Source: Chitinophaga pinensis
GTDB taxonomy: Bacteria > Bacteroidota > Bacteroidia > Chitinophagales > CAIOSU01
NCBI GenBank assembly: GCA_945901065.1
Contig: CAMDKI010000009.1
Coordinates: 1 to 64,000 of the forward strand
DNA length: 64,000 nucleotides
Direction: 5' to 3'
Part shown: positions 8,861-18,617 of the stretch, piece after piece
Numbering within the stretch: position 1 is the first letter of the stretch
How the letters are laid out: each line of letters opens with the position of its first letter
Notes under the pieces: generated by a model
What the model was told of the DNA's origin: nothing
Seen by the model: only the letters and a program-made list of their open reading frames with translations
The model's database searches: none
Program-made: the position numbers and the translations under genes

Positions 8861-8898
8861 GAAATTTGAAACATCTTCAGTGCTGTGTTTCAAATTTC
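8861..8898. terminator. Inverted repeat between convergent genes
   Basis: A 13-bp perfect inverted repeat (GAAATTTGAAACA at 8861-8873 with 8886-8898) encloses a 12-base loop. It sits between the convergent arginase-fold gene and murF. It may act as a terminator for either strand, but there is no long T-tract. Heptad-like units (AGATGAG, AGATGAA) precede it at 8841-8854. Confidence 0.45.
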
Positions 8899-8916
8899 TC
8901 ATTTCAAATTCCATAT

Positions 8917-10206
8917 TTATTTTCCAATAATTTTCTCCACCGCTATCCCTCTTGAGCCTTTAAGCAAAAATAAGGTATCCTCGTATTGCTGCTGATCAAA
9001 CCACTCTTTTGCTTCACGTATGGTATCAAAGTGCATGCAGTCCAGCTTCTCCCTTACTTTGCCAAATTCGGGCCCAACCAATATAATTTGGTCAAGGTGC
9101 AGTTGCTTTAGCTTTAGCGCTATCAGCAGGTGCTCTTCATAGCTGGCAGTTCCCAGCTCCAGCATATCGCCCAATATGGCTACTTTATGTTTGGCATCCA
9201 CTTGCTGCAGGTTATCCAAAGCCTCGCTCATGCTGCTAGGGTTGGCATTGTAGGCATCTAATATAAAATTGTTGCTGCCTGCAGTTAGTAGTTGCGACCG
9301 GTTGTTGGATGGCACATAGGCGGCCACGGCACGTTGTATCAGTTGGTTAGGTACATCAAGCACCTTGCCAATGGCTACCGCAGCCATAATGTTCTCAAAA
9401 TTATACTTGCCAATCAATTGCGAAGGCACCACCAAGGTTTCGTCTCCATCTTGGTAGCTAACTTCCAAAAACGGGAACAAATTGCTTACATGGCCCGGAT
9501 ACTGCGCGCCTTGGCCTCCATAAGTTATTAATTGCTTTACCTCGGCAGCCTCCTCCAACAAATCTTTATAGGCCAAGTTTACAAAAGCAACGCCATCATT
9601 GGTAGCCAAGTATTCATAAAGCTCGGCGTTGGTTTTGCGGGTGTTTTCAAGTGTCAGAAACGTTTCCAAGTGGTCTTTGCCCGTATTGGTAATGATGCCG
9701 TGTGTTGGCTTGGCTATGGCGCATAGCTCAGCTATATCGCCACGCTTGCGGGCGCCCATTTCTAATACTGCTGCTTTGGTTTTGGGTTTAATCATCAATA
9801 GTGCCAGCGGCAAGCCTATTTCGTTATTAAAATTACCGGGTGTAGCAAAGGTGCTATAGGTGGTTTCCAATACGGCACGCAAAAGCTCTTTGGTGGTAGT
9901 TTTACCATTGCTGCCAGCTATAGCTATTATGGGTATATTCAGTTGGTCGCGATGATATGCAGCAAGGTTTTGCAGCGCCGCTAGCGCATTGGGTACCAAT
10001 ATATATCGCTCTGGGTCGGTACAGAATGGCTCTTCATCTACTACGGCATACGATGCTCCTTGCTCAAGGGCAAGGCGGGCATACTCATTACCGTTAAAGC
10101 TTGGGCCTTTGAGGGCAAAAAATAGGTTGCCGGGCTCAATTTTGCGCGTGTCGGTGTTTACGCCCGTGCTTTTTTGGAATAGTTGGTATAGCTCGTTGAT
10201 TGGCAC
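8917..10206 (-). CDS. murF: UDP-N-acetylmuramoyl-tripeptide--D-alanyl-D-alanine ligase
   Basis: This 429-residue cytoplasmic Mur ligase adds D-Ala-D-Ala to the UDP-MurNAc tripeptide. The N-terminal domain has VNTDTRKIEPGNLFFALKG, the ATP-binding loop is IAGSNGKTTTKELL, and later conserved parts include MGARKRGDIAELC, ITNTGKDHLETF, DAYNANPSSM and LGDMLELG. The start appears to be GTG at 10206, because no in-frame ATG precedes it. The terminator upstream, at 10327-10356, separates it from gldJ, so it probably has its own promoter. murF next to gldJ is a known arrangement in gliding Bacteroidota. Confidence 0.95.
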   Translation of the reverse strand: MPINELYQLFQKSTGVNTDTRKIEPGNLFFALKGPSFNGNEYARLALEQGASYAVVDEEPFCTDPERYILVPNALAALQNLAAYHRDQLNIPIIAIAGSNGKTTTKELLRAVLETTYSTFATPGNFNNEIGLPLALLMIKPKTKAAVLEMGARKRGDIAELCAIAKPTHGIITNTGKDHLETFLTLENTRKTNAELYEYLATNDGVAFVNLAYKDLLEEAAEVKQLITYGGQGAQYPGHVSNLFPFLEVSYQDGDETLVVPSQLIGKYNFENIMAAVAIGKVLDVPNQLIQRAVAAYVPSNNRSQLLTAGSNNFILDAYNANPSSMSEALDNLQQVDAKHKVAILGDMLELGTASYEEHLLIALKLKQLHLDQIILVGPEFGKVREKLDCMHFDTIREAKEWFDQQQYEDTLFLLKGSRGIAVEKIIGK

Positions 10207-10216
10207 TTGGGGTTGG

Positions 10217-10310
10217 TTTATTGGTGTACTGGTTAACTGGTGTACTGGATAACTGGTTATTGGTTAACCAAAAACTAATTAACCAATAACTTAATCAACT
10301 AATCAACCAG
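10217..10310. repeat. Heptad tract with inverted copy
   Basis: Units like GTACTGG, TTAACTGG, ATAACTGG and TTATTGG repeat at 7-8 bases. A perfect 12-bp inverted repeat, GTTATTGGTTAA (10256-10267) with 10279-10290, joins the plus-oriented half to its mirror half. The tract lies directly upstream of murF. Confidence 0.55.
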
Positions 10311-10326
10311 CACCAAAGATAAACAA

Positions 10327-10356
10327 AAAGGCCCCTCCAAAAATGGAAGGGCCTTT
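10327..10356 (-). terminator. Intrinsic terminator of gldJ
   Basis: The stem AAAGGCCC-TCCA pairs across a 4-base A loop with one mismatch. On the minus strand it is followed by a T-rich run (plus-strand aaacaaaaa). It lies 26 bases after the gldJ stop. Confidence 0.8.
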
Positions 10357-10382
10357 GATATTTCGGCTCGCATTTGCGAGAA

Positions 10383-11858
10383 TTATTTTTTCTTGAACTG
10401 GTTGCCGCCTGGCGTCTCGTTACCAGCTGGGCTACCCACACGGTCCATCGCGCAACGGAAACCTAGTGTAGCTGCAGACAAGTCTTGATCTAAGAAGCGA
10501 CGGGCGCCTGGAGATAGCCAGAAAGGCATATCGGCCCATGAACCACCTTTGAATACACGCGCTTTGTCGCTTATCAAAGTAGTTTTGGCATAGTCGTAGG
10601 TTACTTCCGAAATTTCATCACCATCAAGGTAGTTAATTACGTCAGACTTTTTGTAGTTCCTGCGGTTTACCAAATCTTCGTCTTTTACCGGCTCGTATAC
10701 AATGCGGCCCAAGCTATCCTTTTCTACCGGAATGCCATCAGGGTCTAATTGTTTCTGCATGTAAACGTTACCACGGTATGAGTTCAAATCCTCTTCGTCA
10801 TAGCTGGTCATTGGGCGGTAAGCATCTGCTACCCACTCGTTAACGTTGCCAGCCATGTTAAATAGGCCAAAATCGTTCGGGAAGAAAGACTCAACTGGGG
10901 CTGTAACCGAAGCGTTATCGTTCAATTTACCAGCAAGACCCATGTAGTCACCAGAACCACGTTTAAAGTTCGCTAGGAACTCGCCTTGGTAAGCGCCAGC
11001 TTTAGGGTAGCGCAAGCTAGTACCATTCCAAGGGTAAATACGCTTGTCGGTGTAGCGCTCTTCGTTGCCATAAGGCTGGTTGCCAATTAGGCCAAGGGCT
11101 GCATATTCCCACTCAGCCTCAGTAGGCAAGCGGTAAGCAGGCAATAGGATACCATCCTCAAAACGCACTGGGCGCTCGCCAGAACCGTTAGGGTTCAAAT
11201 CAGGAAGGTTCTTCTTAACCATGCCTTCGTATTGGCCAAGCAAGTATGCTTCCGTGTTAAAGTTGTCGCTATCCACTTGGTTAGGGTTCACGTCCAATAC
11301 ACCTTTGTCAATCAACATCAACTCGTTCACACGGTCAGTACGCCATTTGCAAAACTCAACAGCTTGCAACCAAGTTACACCTACCACTGGGTAGTTGTTG
11401 TACGCAGGGTGACGCAAGTAGTACTCTACCAATGGCTCATTGTAAGCCAACTCGCTGCGCCATACCAAAGTATCAGGCAATGCGTTGCGGTATACTTCTG
11501 GGTAGTTGGCACCAAACACACGGTCAATCCAGTATAGGTACTCCAAGTAGTTTAGGTTTGAAACCTCGGCTTTATCAATGTAAAACGAGCTAACCGTAAT
11601 ACGGCGCGGAATAGCGTTGTACATAAACATTACATCCTGTTCGGTTTGGCCCATTACAAAGGTACCACCTTCAACAAGCGTAAGACCCGGACCAGCAACC
11701 TGACCATCATAGTCGGTTACTTCAAAACCACCCCAATCGGAGTCGTTGTATTTCCAGCCAGTAACAGAAGAGCTGCCTTTGTCAGAACAGCTGCTTGCAA
11801 GTATTGCTACTGCGAATAAAGCCAATGAGGCCTTGGCGAAAGACGTGAATTGTTTCAT
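10383..11858 (-). CDS. gldJ: Gliding motility lipoprotein GldJ (FGE/SUMF1 fold)
   Basis: This lipoprotein of 491 residues has the signal MKQFTSFAKASLALFAVAILASSC, with the lipobox LASSC. The formylglycine-generating-enzyme-like domain begins at LVEGGTFVMGQTEQDVMF, continues with FYIDKAEVSNLNYLEYLYWIDR and GNVNEWVADAYR, and ends with GGSWADMPFWLSPGARRF and LGFRCAMD. GldJ is an outer-membrane lipoprotein needed for gliding and T9SS stability in Flavobacterium. ATG 11858 gives a proper lipoprotein signal; the upstream TTG at 11870 is less likely. GldK belongs to the same fold, but the neighbouring murF and porU-porV favour GldJ. Confidence 0.88.
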   Translation of the reverse strand: MKQFTSFAKASLALFAVAILASSCSDKGSSSVTGWKYNDSDWGGFEVTDYDGQVAGPGLTLVEGGTFVMGQTEQDVMFMYNAIPRRITVSSFYIDKAEVSNLNYLEYLYWIDRVFGANYPEVYRNALPDTLVWRSELAYNEPLVEYYLRHPAYNNYPVVGVTWLQAVEFCKWRTDRVNELMLIDKGVLDVNPNQVDSDNFNTEAYLLGQYEGMVKKNLPDLNPNGSGERPVRFEDGILLPAYRLPTEAEWEYAALGLIGNQPYGNEERYTDKRIYPWNGTSLRYPKAGAYQGEFLANFKRGSGDYMGLAGKLNDNASVTAPVESFFPNDFGLFNMAGNVNEWVADAYRPMTSYDEEDLNSYRGNVYMQKQLDPDGIPVEKDSLGRIVYEPVKDEDLVNRRNYKKSDVINYLDGDEISEVTYDYAKTTLISDKARVFKGGSWADMPFWLSPGARRFLDQDLSAATLGFRCAMDRVGSPAGNETPGGNQFKKK

Positions 11859-11911
11859 TATGCGCGTCAAGTTTTAAGAGTAACCGCTAATATACTTCGA
11901 TTATTTTAAAA

Positions 11912-12931
11912 TCAAAAATTCAAAACACCAGGACACTCAAGTCTATTAGGCTTTCGTGTATGGTCAAAGGGTCCATCCTTGTCTCCAAGGTTAATGCTTA
12001 ATGATATTTCGTGGGCACCACCAGTGTATCCTTGAAGCGTTGAAATGGTGTAATCGTAACTATATCCAAGCTTTACGAAATAAATTTTCAAACCAATCAA
12101 CCCTATAACGGCATCGCTGTTAGAAAAATTGTTTCGGTAGAAAACTCCGCCAAAAACTTTTCCAAAATTTGCATACGTTCCGATATTTAATTGCGAAGCG
12201 GTGCCTTGTGTAATGAACATAGCATTGGGCGAAAGGAAATTTTCGCTGTTACGTTTCTTCGGGGTTAGATTGATTTGCCCACCTGCATGAACGGTTATTT
12301 TCATCGGCAGCTTATAATCGGTGTATTGGGTTATACTCTCTTTAGGGCTGGTAATGTGTTGCAACGCTATGCCACCAAATAGGTTTTTAGAGTAGGCTAC
12401 CAAGCCGGTACCAAAATCGGCTATGTTTACGGCCAAGCTGTTGGGTACTTGCTCGCCCGAAAGGTTTGCCGAACCATTGGAATCGCTGAAACCAAAAATG
12501 GGATTGATTTGATCATTGAAAGTAAGTCTTGCCCAATCTACCTGTTTGCGAATGTATCCGCCCGATAAACCTACCTGTACTCCAACTTTTTTACCCAATT
12601 GAAATCGGAAGGCATAATTAAGTTTAATCGTGTAGTTATTTATCAATCCAGCTGCGGTGCGGTCATTCATAATAAATACGCCGAAACCGCTGCGGGCTTT
12701 CTCAAAATACTGGTCGTAGCCCACGGCGTAGGTTACAAAACCCTTTTCTAGGCCGGGCCACTGGTTGCGGTAGGTTGTATTGAAACGAGGACCCCAAGCC
12801 ACACCTGCAAGCGCTGGGTTCAGATTCATGGGTGCAGCATAAAACTGACTAAACTCAGGGTCTTGTGCCATTACCGAACGGAAAGGCATCAATACCAAAG
12901 TGGCCAGGAAAAATAATATTATGCGATACAT
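11912..12931 (-). CDS. PorP/SprF-family type IX secretion outer-membrane protein
   Basis: This 339-residue protein has a signal peptide ending in SVMAQ and the family opening DPEFSQFYAAPMNLNPALAG, followed by beta-barrel strands (RFNTTYRNQWPGL, FGVFIMNDRTAAGLINNYTIKLNYAF) and a C-terminal part with GYSYDYTISTLQGYTGGAHEISLSINL. PorP and SprF proteins sit in the outer membrane and anchor T9SS cargo that carries type B sorting domains. It is on the same strand as gldJ, with a 41-base gap, and is divergent from porU. Confidence 0.9.
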   Translation of the reverse strand: MYRIILFFLATLVLMPFRSVMAQDPEFSQFYAAPMNLNPALAGVAWGPRFNTTYRNQWPGLEKGFVTYAVGYDQYFEKARSGFGVFIMNDRTAAGLINNYTIKLNYAFRFQLGKKVGVQVGLSGGYIRKQVDWARLTFNDQINPIFGFSDSNGSANLSGEQVPNSLAVNIADFGTGLVAYSKNLFGGIALQHITSPKESITQYTDYKLPMKITVHAGGQINLTPKKRNSENFLSPNAMFITQGTASQLNIGTYANFGKVFGGVFYRNNFSNSDAVIGLIGLKIYFVKLGYSYDYTISTLQGYTGGAHEISLSINLGDKDGPFDHTRKPNRLECPGVLNF

Positions 12932-12944
12932 CGAACCTTCGTAT

Positions 12945-12985
12945 TAGTTGATTGGTTTATTAGTAAATTGGTAAGCTGATCAACA
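12945..12985. repeat. Short heptad-like tract
   Basis: A single-orientation run of TTGATTGG, TTTATTAG and AAATTGG units lies between the PorP/SprF-like gene and porU. It resembles the tracts at 691-740 and 10217-10262. Confidence 0.4.
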
Positions 12986-13176
12986 TTTTTGGCTTTACCC
13001 GTTTGCTTTTAGAACAGAATTTAGCAAGTTTGATAATATTTCTGCTCTGGCAGCGTTCTAGTTTGCAACTTTAAAGCATAATAGCTTCTCTTTGCAATAA
13101 CTCATTATCCAGCATTCAAATTACTAACGTAAAGTAAAAACAAGGAGTCAAAGCTAAAAAAAAATTGGGATTACTT

Positions 13177-13184
13177 TATTTTTG
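13177..13184 (+). promoter_or_regulatory. Probable -7 element of porU
   Basis: TATTTTTG matches TAnnTTTG and lies 20 bases before the GTG start. No clear -33 TTG is seen at the proper distance, so the promoter may need an activator or be weak. Confidence 0.45.
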
Positions 13185-13203
13185 ACTAAAATAACGCGCC
13201 GCT

Positions 13204-16200
13204 GTGAAGTTTATTACCATCTCCATACTTTTTGTTGCCCTATTTTCATCAACTGCGCTAGTTGGTGGCTCTGCTCCCAGTTCGGTATTGTCATCGGGTA
13301 GTTGGTATAAAATGTCGGTGGGGCAAACAGGGGTGCATAAAATCGATTACAAACTTTTGCAATCGTTGGGTATCAACCCCGATAATATTGACCCTAGGAA
13401 AATAAGCATATACGGCAATGGTGGTGGCATGCTACCTGAGTTGAATAGTGTAAACCGCCATGATGACTTGGTTGAAAACCCGATTTTGGTAATTGGCGAG
13501 AGCGATGGAAAATTTGATCAAGGCGATTATATTTTGTTTTATGCCGAAGGGCCAAGTATCTGGAAATATGATGCAGCTGCTAATTTGTTTGACTATGAAA
13601 TGAACGCTTATGCCGATGCCAACTACTATTTTATTACCGTAGGGCAGGGCAATGGCAAGCGCAACACCAATGTCGCATCATCGGGCACGGCTAATATTAC
13701 CACAAGTACTTTCGACGAATTGCAGCAATATGAGTTGGAAGAGAAAAACCTTGGCTCTGCTGGCAGGGAGTGGTTCGGTGAGTTTTTCAACTTCAGCATT
13801 ACTACCCGAAACTTTAGTTTTAATATACCGAATGTGGTAACTACCGAGCCGGTGAAAATATCAACCGAGTTTGCCGCAAATTCGGCAAACAATACCAGCA
13901 CCGTAAATGTAAAAGCTAATGGTCAAAACATTTCAAGCTATAATATTGGCAATGTTGGTAATGGAAGCTACCCTAATTATGCCAATACGGGCCAAGGCGA
14001 TGGCACTATAAACCTAAGCAGCCCAGCATTGAATGTTGAGGTGTTGTTTGGCAATACTTCGTCGTCGGCAGAAGGCTATTTAAATTACATTAAGGTGCAG
14101 GCACGCCGTAATCTGGTATTTGCGGGCGCGGTATTCAATTTCCGCGATAGTAGGGTGGTAGGAGCTGGCAATGTGGCTGAGTTTACGCTTCAGGGGGGAA
14201 CGGGCAATACTTTAATTTGGGATGTAACAGACCCAACCAATGCCTTAAACCAGCCATATACCAATACTTCGGGCCAATTGAAATTTGCAGCCAGCAGTGA
14301 CCAGCTCCGCGAATACGTTGTGTTTAGCACCACGGGCTCATTTCCAGCGCCAAACCCAGTAGGTTCTGTTGCCAACCAAAACCTGCATGGCCTAAACCAG
14401 CCCGATATGATTGTGGTGGTAACGCCAGCGCTGCGCCCCGAGGCGGAGCGTTTTGCCCAGTATCGCTCCGCAAAGAGTGGCTTGTATGTTCAAGTAGTAT
14501 CTTTAGAGGAAGTGTATAATGAGTTTTCGAGTGGTAGGCCTGATATGTCTGCCATTCGTGATTTTATGCGCATGCTTTACCTAAACGCCAATGGCAATGC
14601 TACTGAGTTACCACAGTATTTACTGTTGTTTGGCAATGCAAGCTTCGATTATAAGGGCAAAGAGTTCAGCACCGAAACGGTTATACCCACTTATCAATCA
14701 AGAGAATCGTTAAACCAGGTGAACAACTTTGCAACTGATGATTATTTTGCCTTGTTGGGCGATAATGAAGGATCAATCACAGCAGCGAACCATACCTTGG
14801 ATATTGCAGTGGGCCGTTTTCCAGTTAGGAATTCGGAACAAGCCAATGCCATGGTTGACAAGGTAATACATTACGAGAGCTTGGTAACCTTTGGCAGCTG
14901 GCGCAACAACTTAGCTTTTATTGGCGATGACGAAGACTCTAATATACACCTTAACGACTCGGAAGGGCATGCGCGCAACGTTGCCACACGCGAGCCAGTA
15001 TACAACGTTGATAAAATATACCTAGACGCATACCAAAAGGAATCGACCCCGGCCGGATTGCGCTACCCAGGCGTAAACGATGCCATAAACGCAAAAATGT
15101 TTAATGGCTGCCTAATGATGAACTACACTGGCCATGGCGGGCCTATTGGGTGGGCAAAAGAAAGGGTTTTAACTATCGATGACATTCGCTCGTGGGATAA
15201 CTATGATGCCATGCCGCTGTTTGTAACGGCTACTTGTGAGTTTACTCGCTATGATGACCCCTCTAGGCTTTCAGCCGGAGAAGAAATTGTACTGAACCCG
15301 AAAGGTGGAGCCATAGCGGCGGTAAGCACTTCTCGCTTGGTATACTCCAGTGCCAATGAGCGCACCAACCGAAATTTTCTCAACAATTTGTTTGCCCAAT
15401 ACAATGGTCGTTTTCCTACCATTGGCGAAGTGGTAATGCTTACCAAAAACGCTACCGCCGCCACCAGCAGCGATGTAACAAACGACCGCAAGTTTGGCCT
15501 TTACGGCGACCCTTCGTTGACATTGGCCTACCCTAAATATGAAGTTGTTACTACCGAAATAGATTCGCACTCAGTGTCTACGCAAACCGACACTTTGAAG
15601 GCCTTGCAAATGGTAACCATTAGTGGTGAGGTGCGCGAAGCCAGCGGTGCTTTAATGACCAGTTTCAACGGTGTGGTATACCCAACTATTTTCGATAAGC
15701 CCGTTACTTACGTTACGCTCGCTAACTCGAACGGTAGCAACAAAACCGATTTTGATGTACAGAACAATATTATATTTAGGGGCAAGGCCAGTGTTAAAGA
15801 AGGAAAATTTACCTTCACGTTTATAGTGCCTAAAGACATTGCCTATAACTATGGTAACGGCAAAATAAGCTACTATGCCGAGAACGGAGAGATAGATGCC
15901 CATGGCTACCAAGCCGATATATATGTGGGCGGCACCGCTACCGATATTGTAGCCGATACCAAAGGCCCGGATATTGAGGTGTTTATGAACGACGAGAAAT
16001 TCAGGATGGGCGGCATAACCGATGCCAACCCTGAAATTTTGGTGAAACTGTATGATGTAAGCGGCATTAATACCGTGGGTAACGGCATTGGCCACGATTT
16101 GGTGGCCGTAATGAACGAGGATACGCGCAATACTTACGTACTCAATGATTACTATGAATCGAATACGGATGATTTTAGGAGCGGATATGCCCGTTATCCG

Positions 16201-16617
16201 TTGTTTAATTTGCCCGATGGGCGCTACAAAGTAGTTGCTAAGGCTTGGGATGTGCATAACAATTCGGCCGAAGACTATACCGAATTTGTAGTTGCATCCA
16301 ATCCTTGCTTAGCTTTGGAGGATGTATTTAATTACCCTAATCCGTTTAATTACTCAACTAAATTTCAATTTCAGCACAATAAACCCGGAGAATTACTGTT
16401 TGTAGACTTGAAAATTTTCGATTATTCCGGTCGCTTGGTAAAGCAATTGACTAAAACAATTGATAGCCCAGGCTTTAGAATAGATGATTTGGAGTGGGAC
16501 GGACAAACTGAAAATGGCATGAACCTCAGCAATGGAACTTACGTATACAGGCTCGAAGTGCGTACCGAAGAATGTTCACCTGTGCATCAAACCGAAAAAT
16601 TGGTAATTTTGCGTTAA
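13204..16617 (+). CDS. porU: Type IX secretion system sortase PorU
   Basis: This 1,137-residue protein starts with GTG 13204 and a signal peptide of about 22 residues. It contains a gingipain-type C25 peptidase domain: the catalytic His is H644 in NYTGHGG and the catalytic Cys is C678 in VTATCEFTRYD. The C-terminal part ends in a T9SS-like domain (YPNPFNYSTKFQFQHN, then GTYVYRLEVRTEE near the end), as is normal for PorU. At the cell surface PorU removes the C-terminal sorting domain of cargo proteins and joins them to A-LPS. porV follows after 16 bases, so the two form an operon. Confidence 0.95.
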   Translation: MKFITISILFVALFSSTALVGGSAPSSVLSSGSWYKMSVGQTGVHKIDYKLLQSLGINPDNIDPRKISIYGNGGGMLPELNSVNRHDDLVENPILVIGESDGKFDQGDYILFYAEGPSIWKYDAAANLFDYEMNAYADANYYFITVGQGNGKRNTNVASSGTANITTSTFDELQQYELEEKNLGSAGREWFGEFFNFSITTRNFSFNIPNVVTTEPVKISTEFAANSANNTSTVNVKANGQNISSYNIGNVGNGSYPNYANTGQGDGTINLSSPALNVEVLFGNTSSSAEGYLNYIKVQARRNLVFAGAVFNFRDSRVVGAGNVAEFTLQGGTGNTLIWDVTDPTNALNQPYTNTSGQLKFAASSDQLREYVVFSTTGSFPAPNPVGSVANQNLHGLNQPDMIVVVTPALRPEAERFAQYRSAKSGLYVQVVSLEEVYNEFSSGRPDMSAIRDFMRMLYLNANGNATELPQYLLLFGNASFDYKGKEFSTETVIPTYQSRESLNQVNNFATDDYFALLGDNEGSITAANHTLDIAVGRFPVRNSEQANAMVDKVIHYESLVTFGSWRNNLAFIGDDEDSNIHLNDSEGHARNVATREPVYNVDKIYLDAYQKESTPAGLRYPGVNDAINAKMFNGCLMMNYTGHGGPIGWAKERVLTIDDIRSWDNYDAMPLFVTATCEFTRYDDPSRLSAGEEIVLNPKGGAIAAVSTSRLVYSSANERTNRNFLNNLFAQYNGRFPTIGEVVMLTKNATAATSSDVTNDRKFGLYGDPSLTLAYPKYEVVTTEIDSHSVSTQTDTLKALQMVTISGEVREASGALMTSFNGVVYPTIFDKPVTYVTLANSNGSNKTDFDVQNNIIFRGKASVKEGKFTFTFIVPKDIAYNYGNGKISYYAENGEIDAHGYQADIYVGGTATDIVADTKGPDIEVFMNDEKFRMGGITDANPEILVKLYDVSGINTVGNGIGHDLVAVMNEDTRNTYVLNDYYESNTDDFRSGYARYPLFNLPDGRYKVVAKAWDVHNNSAEDYTEFVVASNPCLALEDVFNYPNPFNYSTKFQFQHNKPGELLFVDLKIFDYSGRLVKQLTKTIDSPGFRIDDLEWDGQTENGMNLSNGTYVYRLEVRTEECSPVHQTEKLVILR

Positions 16618-16633
16618 TCTTGAACCAAGCTAA

Positions 16634-17884
16634 ATGAAAATCACCCTGAAGAAATTACTTTTTGTCTGCCTTATGCTTACTGGTTCGCTGGTAGCATCGG
16701 CTCAAAATAACTGTTCCGGCCTCAATAGTTCACAGTGCGACATTGTAAATGCGCTTACTACAGCAGTTCCGTTCTTGCGCATTGCACCCGATGCTCGCGC
16801 AGGCGGCATGGGCGATGTAGGTATAGCTACCAGTCCCGACCCGAACTCCACGTTTCACAACCCAGCCAAGTTGGCCTTTATCAAAACCTTCGATACTAAG
16901 AGCGATAAAGAATACGATGGCAAAACTTTTGGAGTAAGCATGAGCTACACTCCTTGGTTGCGCTCTTTGGTAAACGACATTTACCTTGCCCACCTGACAG
17001 GATACTATAAGATAAACAAGATGCAGGCTGTAGCCATGAGCATCCGTTATTTCTCGTTGGGCCAAATACAATTTACCGATGCCAGCGGCAACAACCTACA
17101 GCAGTTTCGCCCCAACGAGTTTGCCATTGACGGCACCTATTCGCGTATCCTGGCCAAAGGCTTCTCAACCGGTATTACTTTGCGCTTTATTTACTCAAAC
17201 TTGGCTAGCGGCCAAAGCGTAGGTGGCACCAGCATTAACCCAGGTATTGCAGCATCGGCCGATATCGGTTTCTACTACAATACCGATATTAAGATCAAAG
17301 ACCGCAAATCAAATTTGGCGGTGGGCTTGGTGTTCTCAAACTTGGGCAGCAAAATATCGTACACCAACTCGGCTCGTAAAGATTTTATACCCATGAATAT
17401 GGGCCTTGGTTTGGCTTACTCTATTGATATTGATAAGCACAACTCTTTTACCCTTGCCGCCGACGTGAACAAATTGCTAGTGCCAACTCCTGACCCATCA
17501 GATTCTACCCAAGCTTGGAGAGACAAATCGGTGCCAGGTGCTATTTTTGGCTCGTTTAGCGATGCCCCAGGCGGCGCTAAAGAAGAATTTAGAGAGTTTA
17601 CCATTGGCGTAGGTGCCGAATACTGGTACGATAAGCAGTTTGCTGTGCGTGTTGGTTACTTCCACGAAGCCCCAACCAAAGGCAATCGTCGTTACCTTTC
17701 GGCTGGTTTAGGTTTGCGCTACAGCGTATTTGGCCTAGATTTCTCTTACCTAATACCAACCTCGGCGCAACGCAACCCGTTGGATAATACCTTGCGCTTT
17801 ACTTTGGTGTTCAACTTTAAACAAGTGAAACAAGGCGAGGACGCTCCAGTTGAAGAAGGCGCTGGCGGCACTAGCAGGTTGTAA
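16634..17884 (+). CDS. porV: Type IX secretion outer-membrane protein PorV (LptO)
   Basis: This 416-residue protein has a signal peptide ending ASAQ and the PorV hallmarks FLRIAPDARAGGMGDVGIATSPDPNSTFHNPAKLAF near the N terminus. A FadL-like beta barrel follows, ending in NPLDNTLRFTLVFNFKQ. PorV takes cargo from the SprA translocon and delivers it to PorU in the attachment complex. The tail after the last strand is short and acidic. It is translationally close to porU. Confidence 0.95.
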   Translation: MKITLKKLLFVCLMLTGSLVASAQNNCSGLNSSQCDIVNALTTAVPFLRIAPDARAGGMGDVGIATSPDPNSTFHNPAKLAFIKTFDTKSDKEYDGKTFGVSMSYTPWLRSLVNDIYLAHLTGYYKINKMQAVAMSIRYFSLGQIQFTDASGNNLQQFRPNEFAIDGTYSRILAKGFSTGITLRFIYSNLASGQSVGGTSINPGIAASADIGFYYNTDIKIKDRKSNLAVGLVFSNLGSKISYTNSARKDFIPMNMGLGLAYSIDIDKHNSFTLAADVNKLLVPTPDPSDSTQAWRDKSVPGAIFGSFSDAPGGAKEEFREFTIGVGAEYWYDKQFAVRVGYFHEAPTKGNRRYLSAGLGLRYSVFGLDFSYLIPTSAQRNPLDNTLRFTLVFNFKQVKQGEDAPVEEGAGGTSRL

Positions 17885-17913
17885 TACCCAATACATAACC
17901 CTACAAAATATAC

Positions 17914-17950
17914 AAGGCCCGCGCATCATTGATGCGCGGGCCTTTTTTTT
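17914..17950 (+). terminator. Intrinsic terminator after porV
   Basis: The perfect 14-bp stem AAGGCCCGCGCATC (17914-17927) pairs with 17931-17944 across a 3-base loop and is followed by eight T. It lies between porV and the convergent biotin-carrier gene. Confidence 0.92.
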
Positions 17951-17968
17951 ATTCAAAGCGAATATCTC

Positions 17969-18469
17969 TTATTCTAACACCACTAACACTTGGCCTTTTT
18001 CAACGGGGTTGCCAATGTTTACTTTAATAGCCTTTACCACCGCATCGGCAGGGGCCTTTAGCACATTTTCCATTTTCATGGCCTCTAGCACCAATACGGG
18101 TTCGCCTTTGGTTATGTGTTGGCCTTCGGTTACGTTTATTTTAAGCACTAGGCCCGGCATAGGGGCTTTTATGTCGTTTATTTTGCTCGCCGCCAAGTTG
18201 CTCATGCCCAGTTGGTTTAGCAATACATCAAAGCGGTCTTTAACCTCCAGGTTGTAATCATTGCCATTTACGCGTATGGTCAGTTTTTTTTCGGCCGCAT
18301 TTACCTCAATTACCCTAATGCGGTACGACTTATTATCATGCAATATATGGTAGGCATCGTTGCCAGTGCTTACAATATCCAACTCAACGCTTTTACCATC
18401 CAGCTCAAAGGTTTCCTTATCGCGATTAATGGCGTATTCAGCGGCTCCGTTTACTTTTACTTTATACAT
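17969..18469 (-). CDS. Biotin carboxyl carrier protein of an acyl-CoA carboxylase
   Basis: This 166-residue protein ends in a biotinyl domain: APMPGLVLKINVTEGQHITKGEPVLVLEAMKMENVLKAP, with the biotinylated lysine in EAMKM. The N-terminal half has the small beta domain seen in propionyl-CoA or oxaloacetate carboxylase carrier subunits of Bacteroidota. It would shuttle carboxyl groups between a biotin carboxylase and a carboxyltransferase encoded elsewhere. ATG 18469 is preferred to GTG 18475. Confidence 0.88.
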   Translation of the reverse strand: MYKVKVNGAAEYAINRDKETFELDGKSVELDIVSTGNDAYHILHDNKSYRIRVIEVNAAEKKLTIRVNGNDYNLEVKDRFDVLLNQLGMSNLAASKINDIKAPMPGLVLKINVTEGQHITKGEPVLVLEAMKMENVLKAPADAVVKAIKVNIGNPVEKGQVLVVLE

Positions 18470-18570
18470 GATCACTTAATTTGAAAATTCGTCAATTTGA
18501 AAATTTGGAAATGATTTTTATCGAAATTTTGGTACGTATTTAATGAGCATTTTCAAATTAACTCATTTTC

Positions 18571-18587
18571 TCTTGCCTAAGGCAAGA
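18571..18587. repeat. Short palindrome TCTTGCC-TAA-GGCAAGA
   Basis: A perfect 7-bp stem with a 3-base loop lies in the intergenic region upstream of the aminopeptidase gene. AATTTGA-like heptads lie next to it (18480-18560). Confidence 0.6.
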
Positions 18588-18617
18588 CCAAATTAAACTC
18601 CTCCACAAAATTATGGT

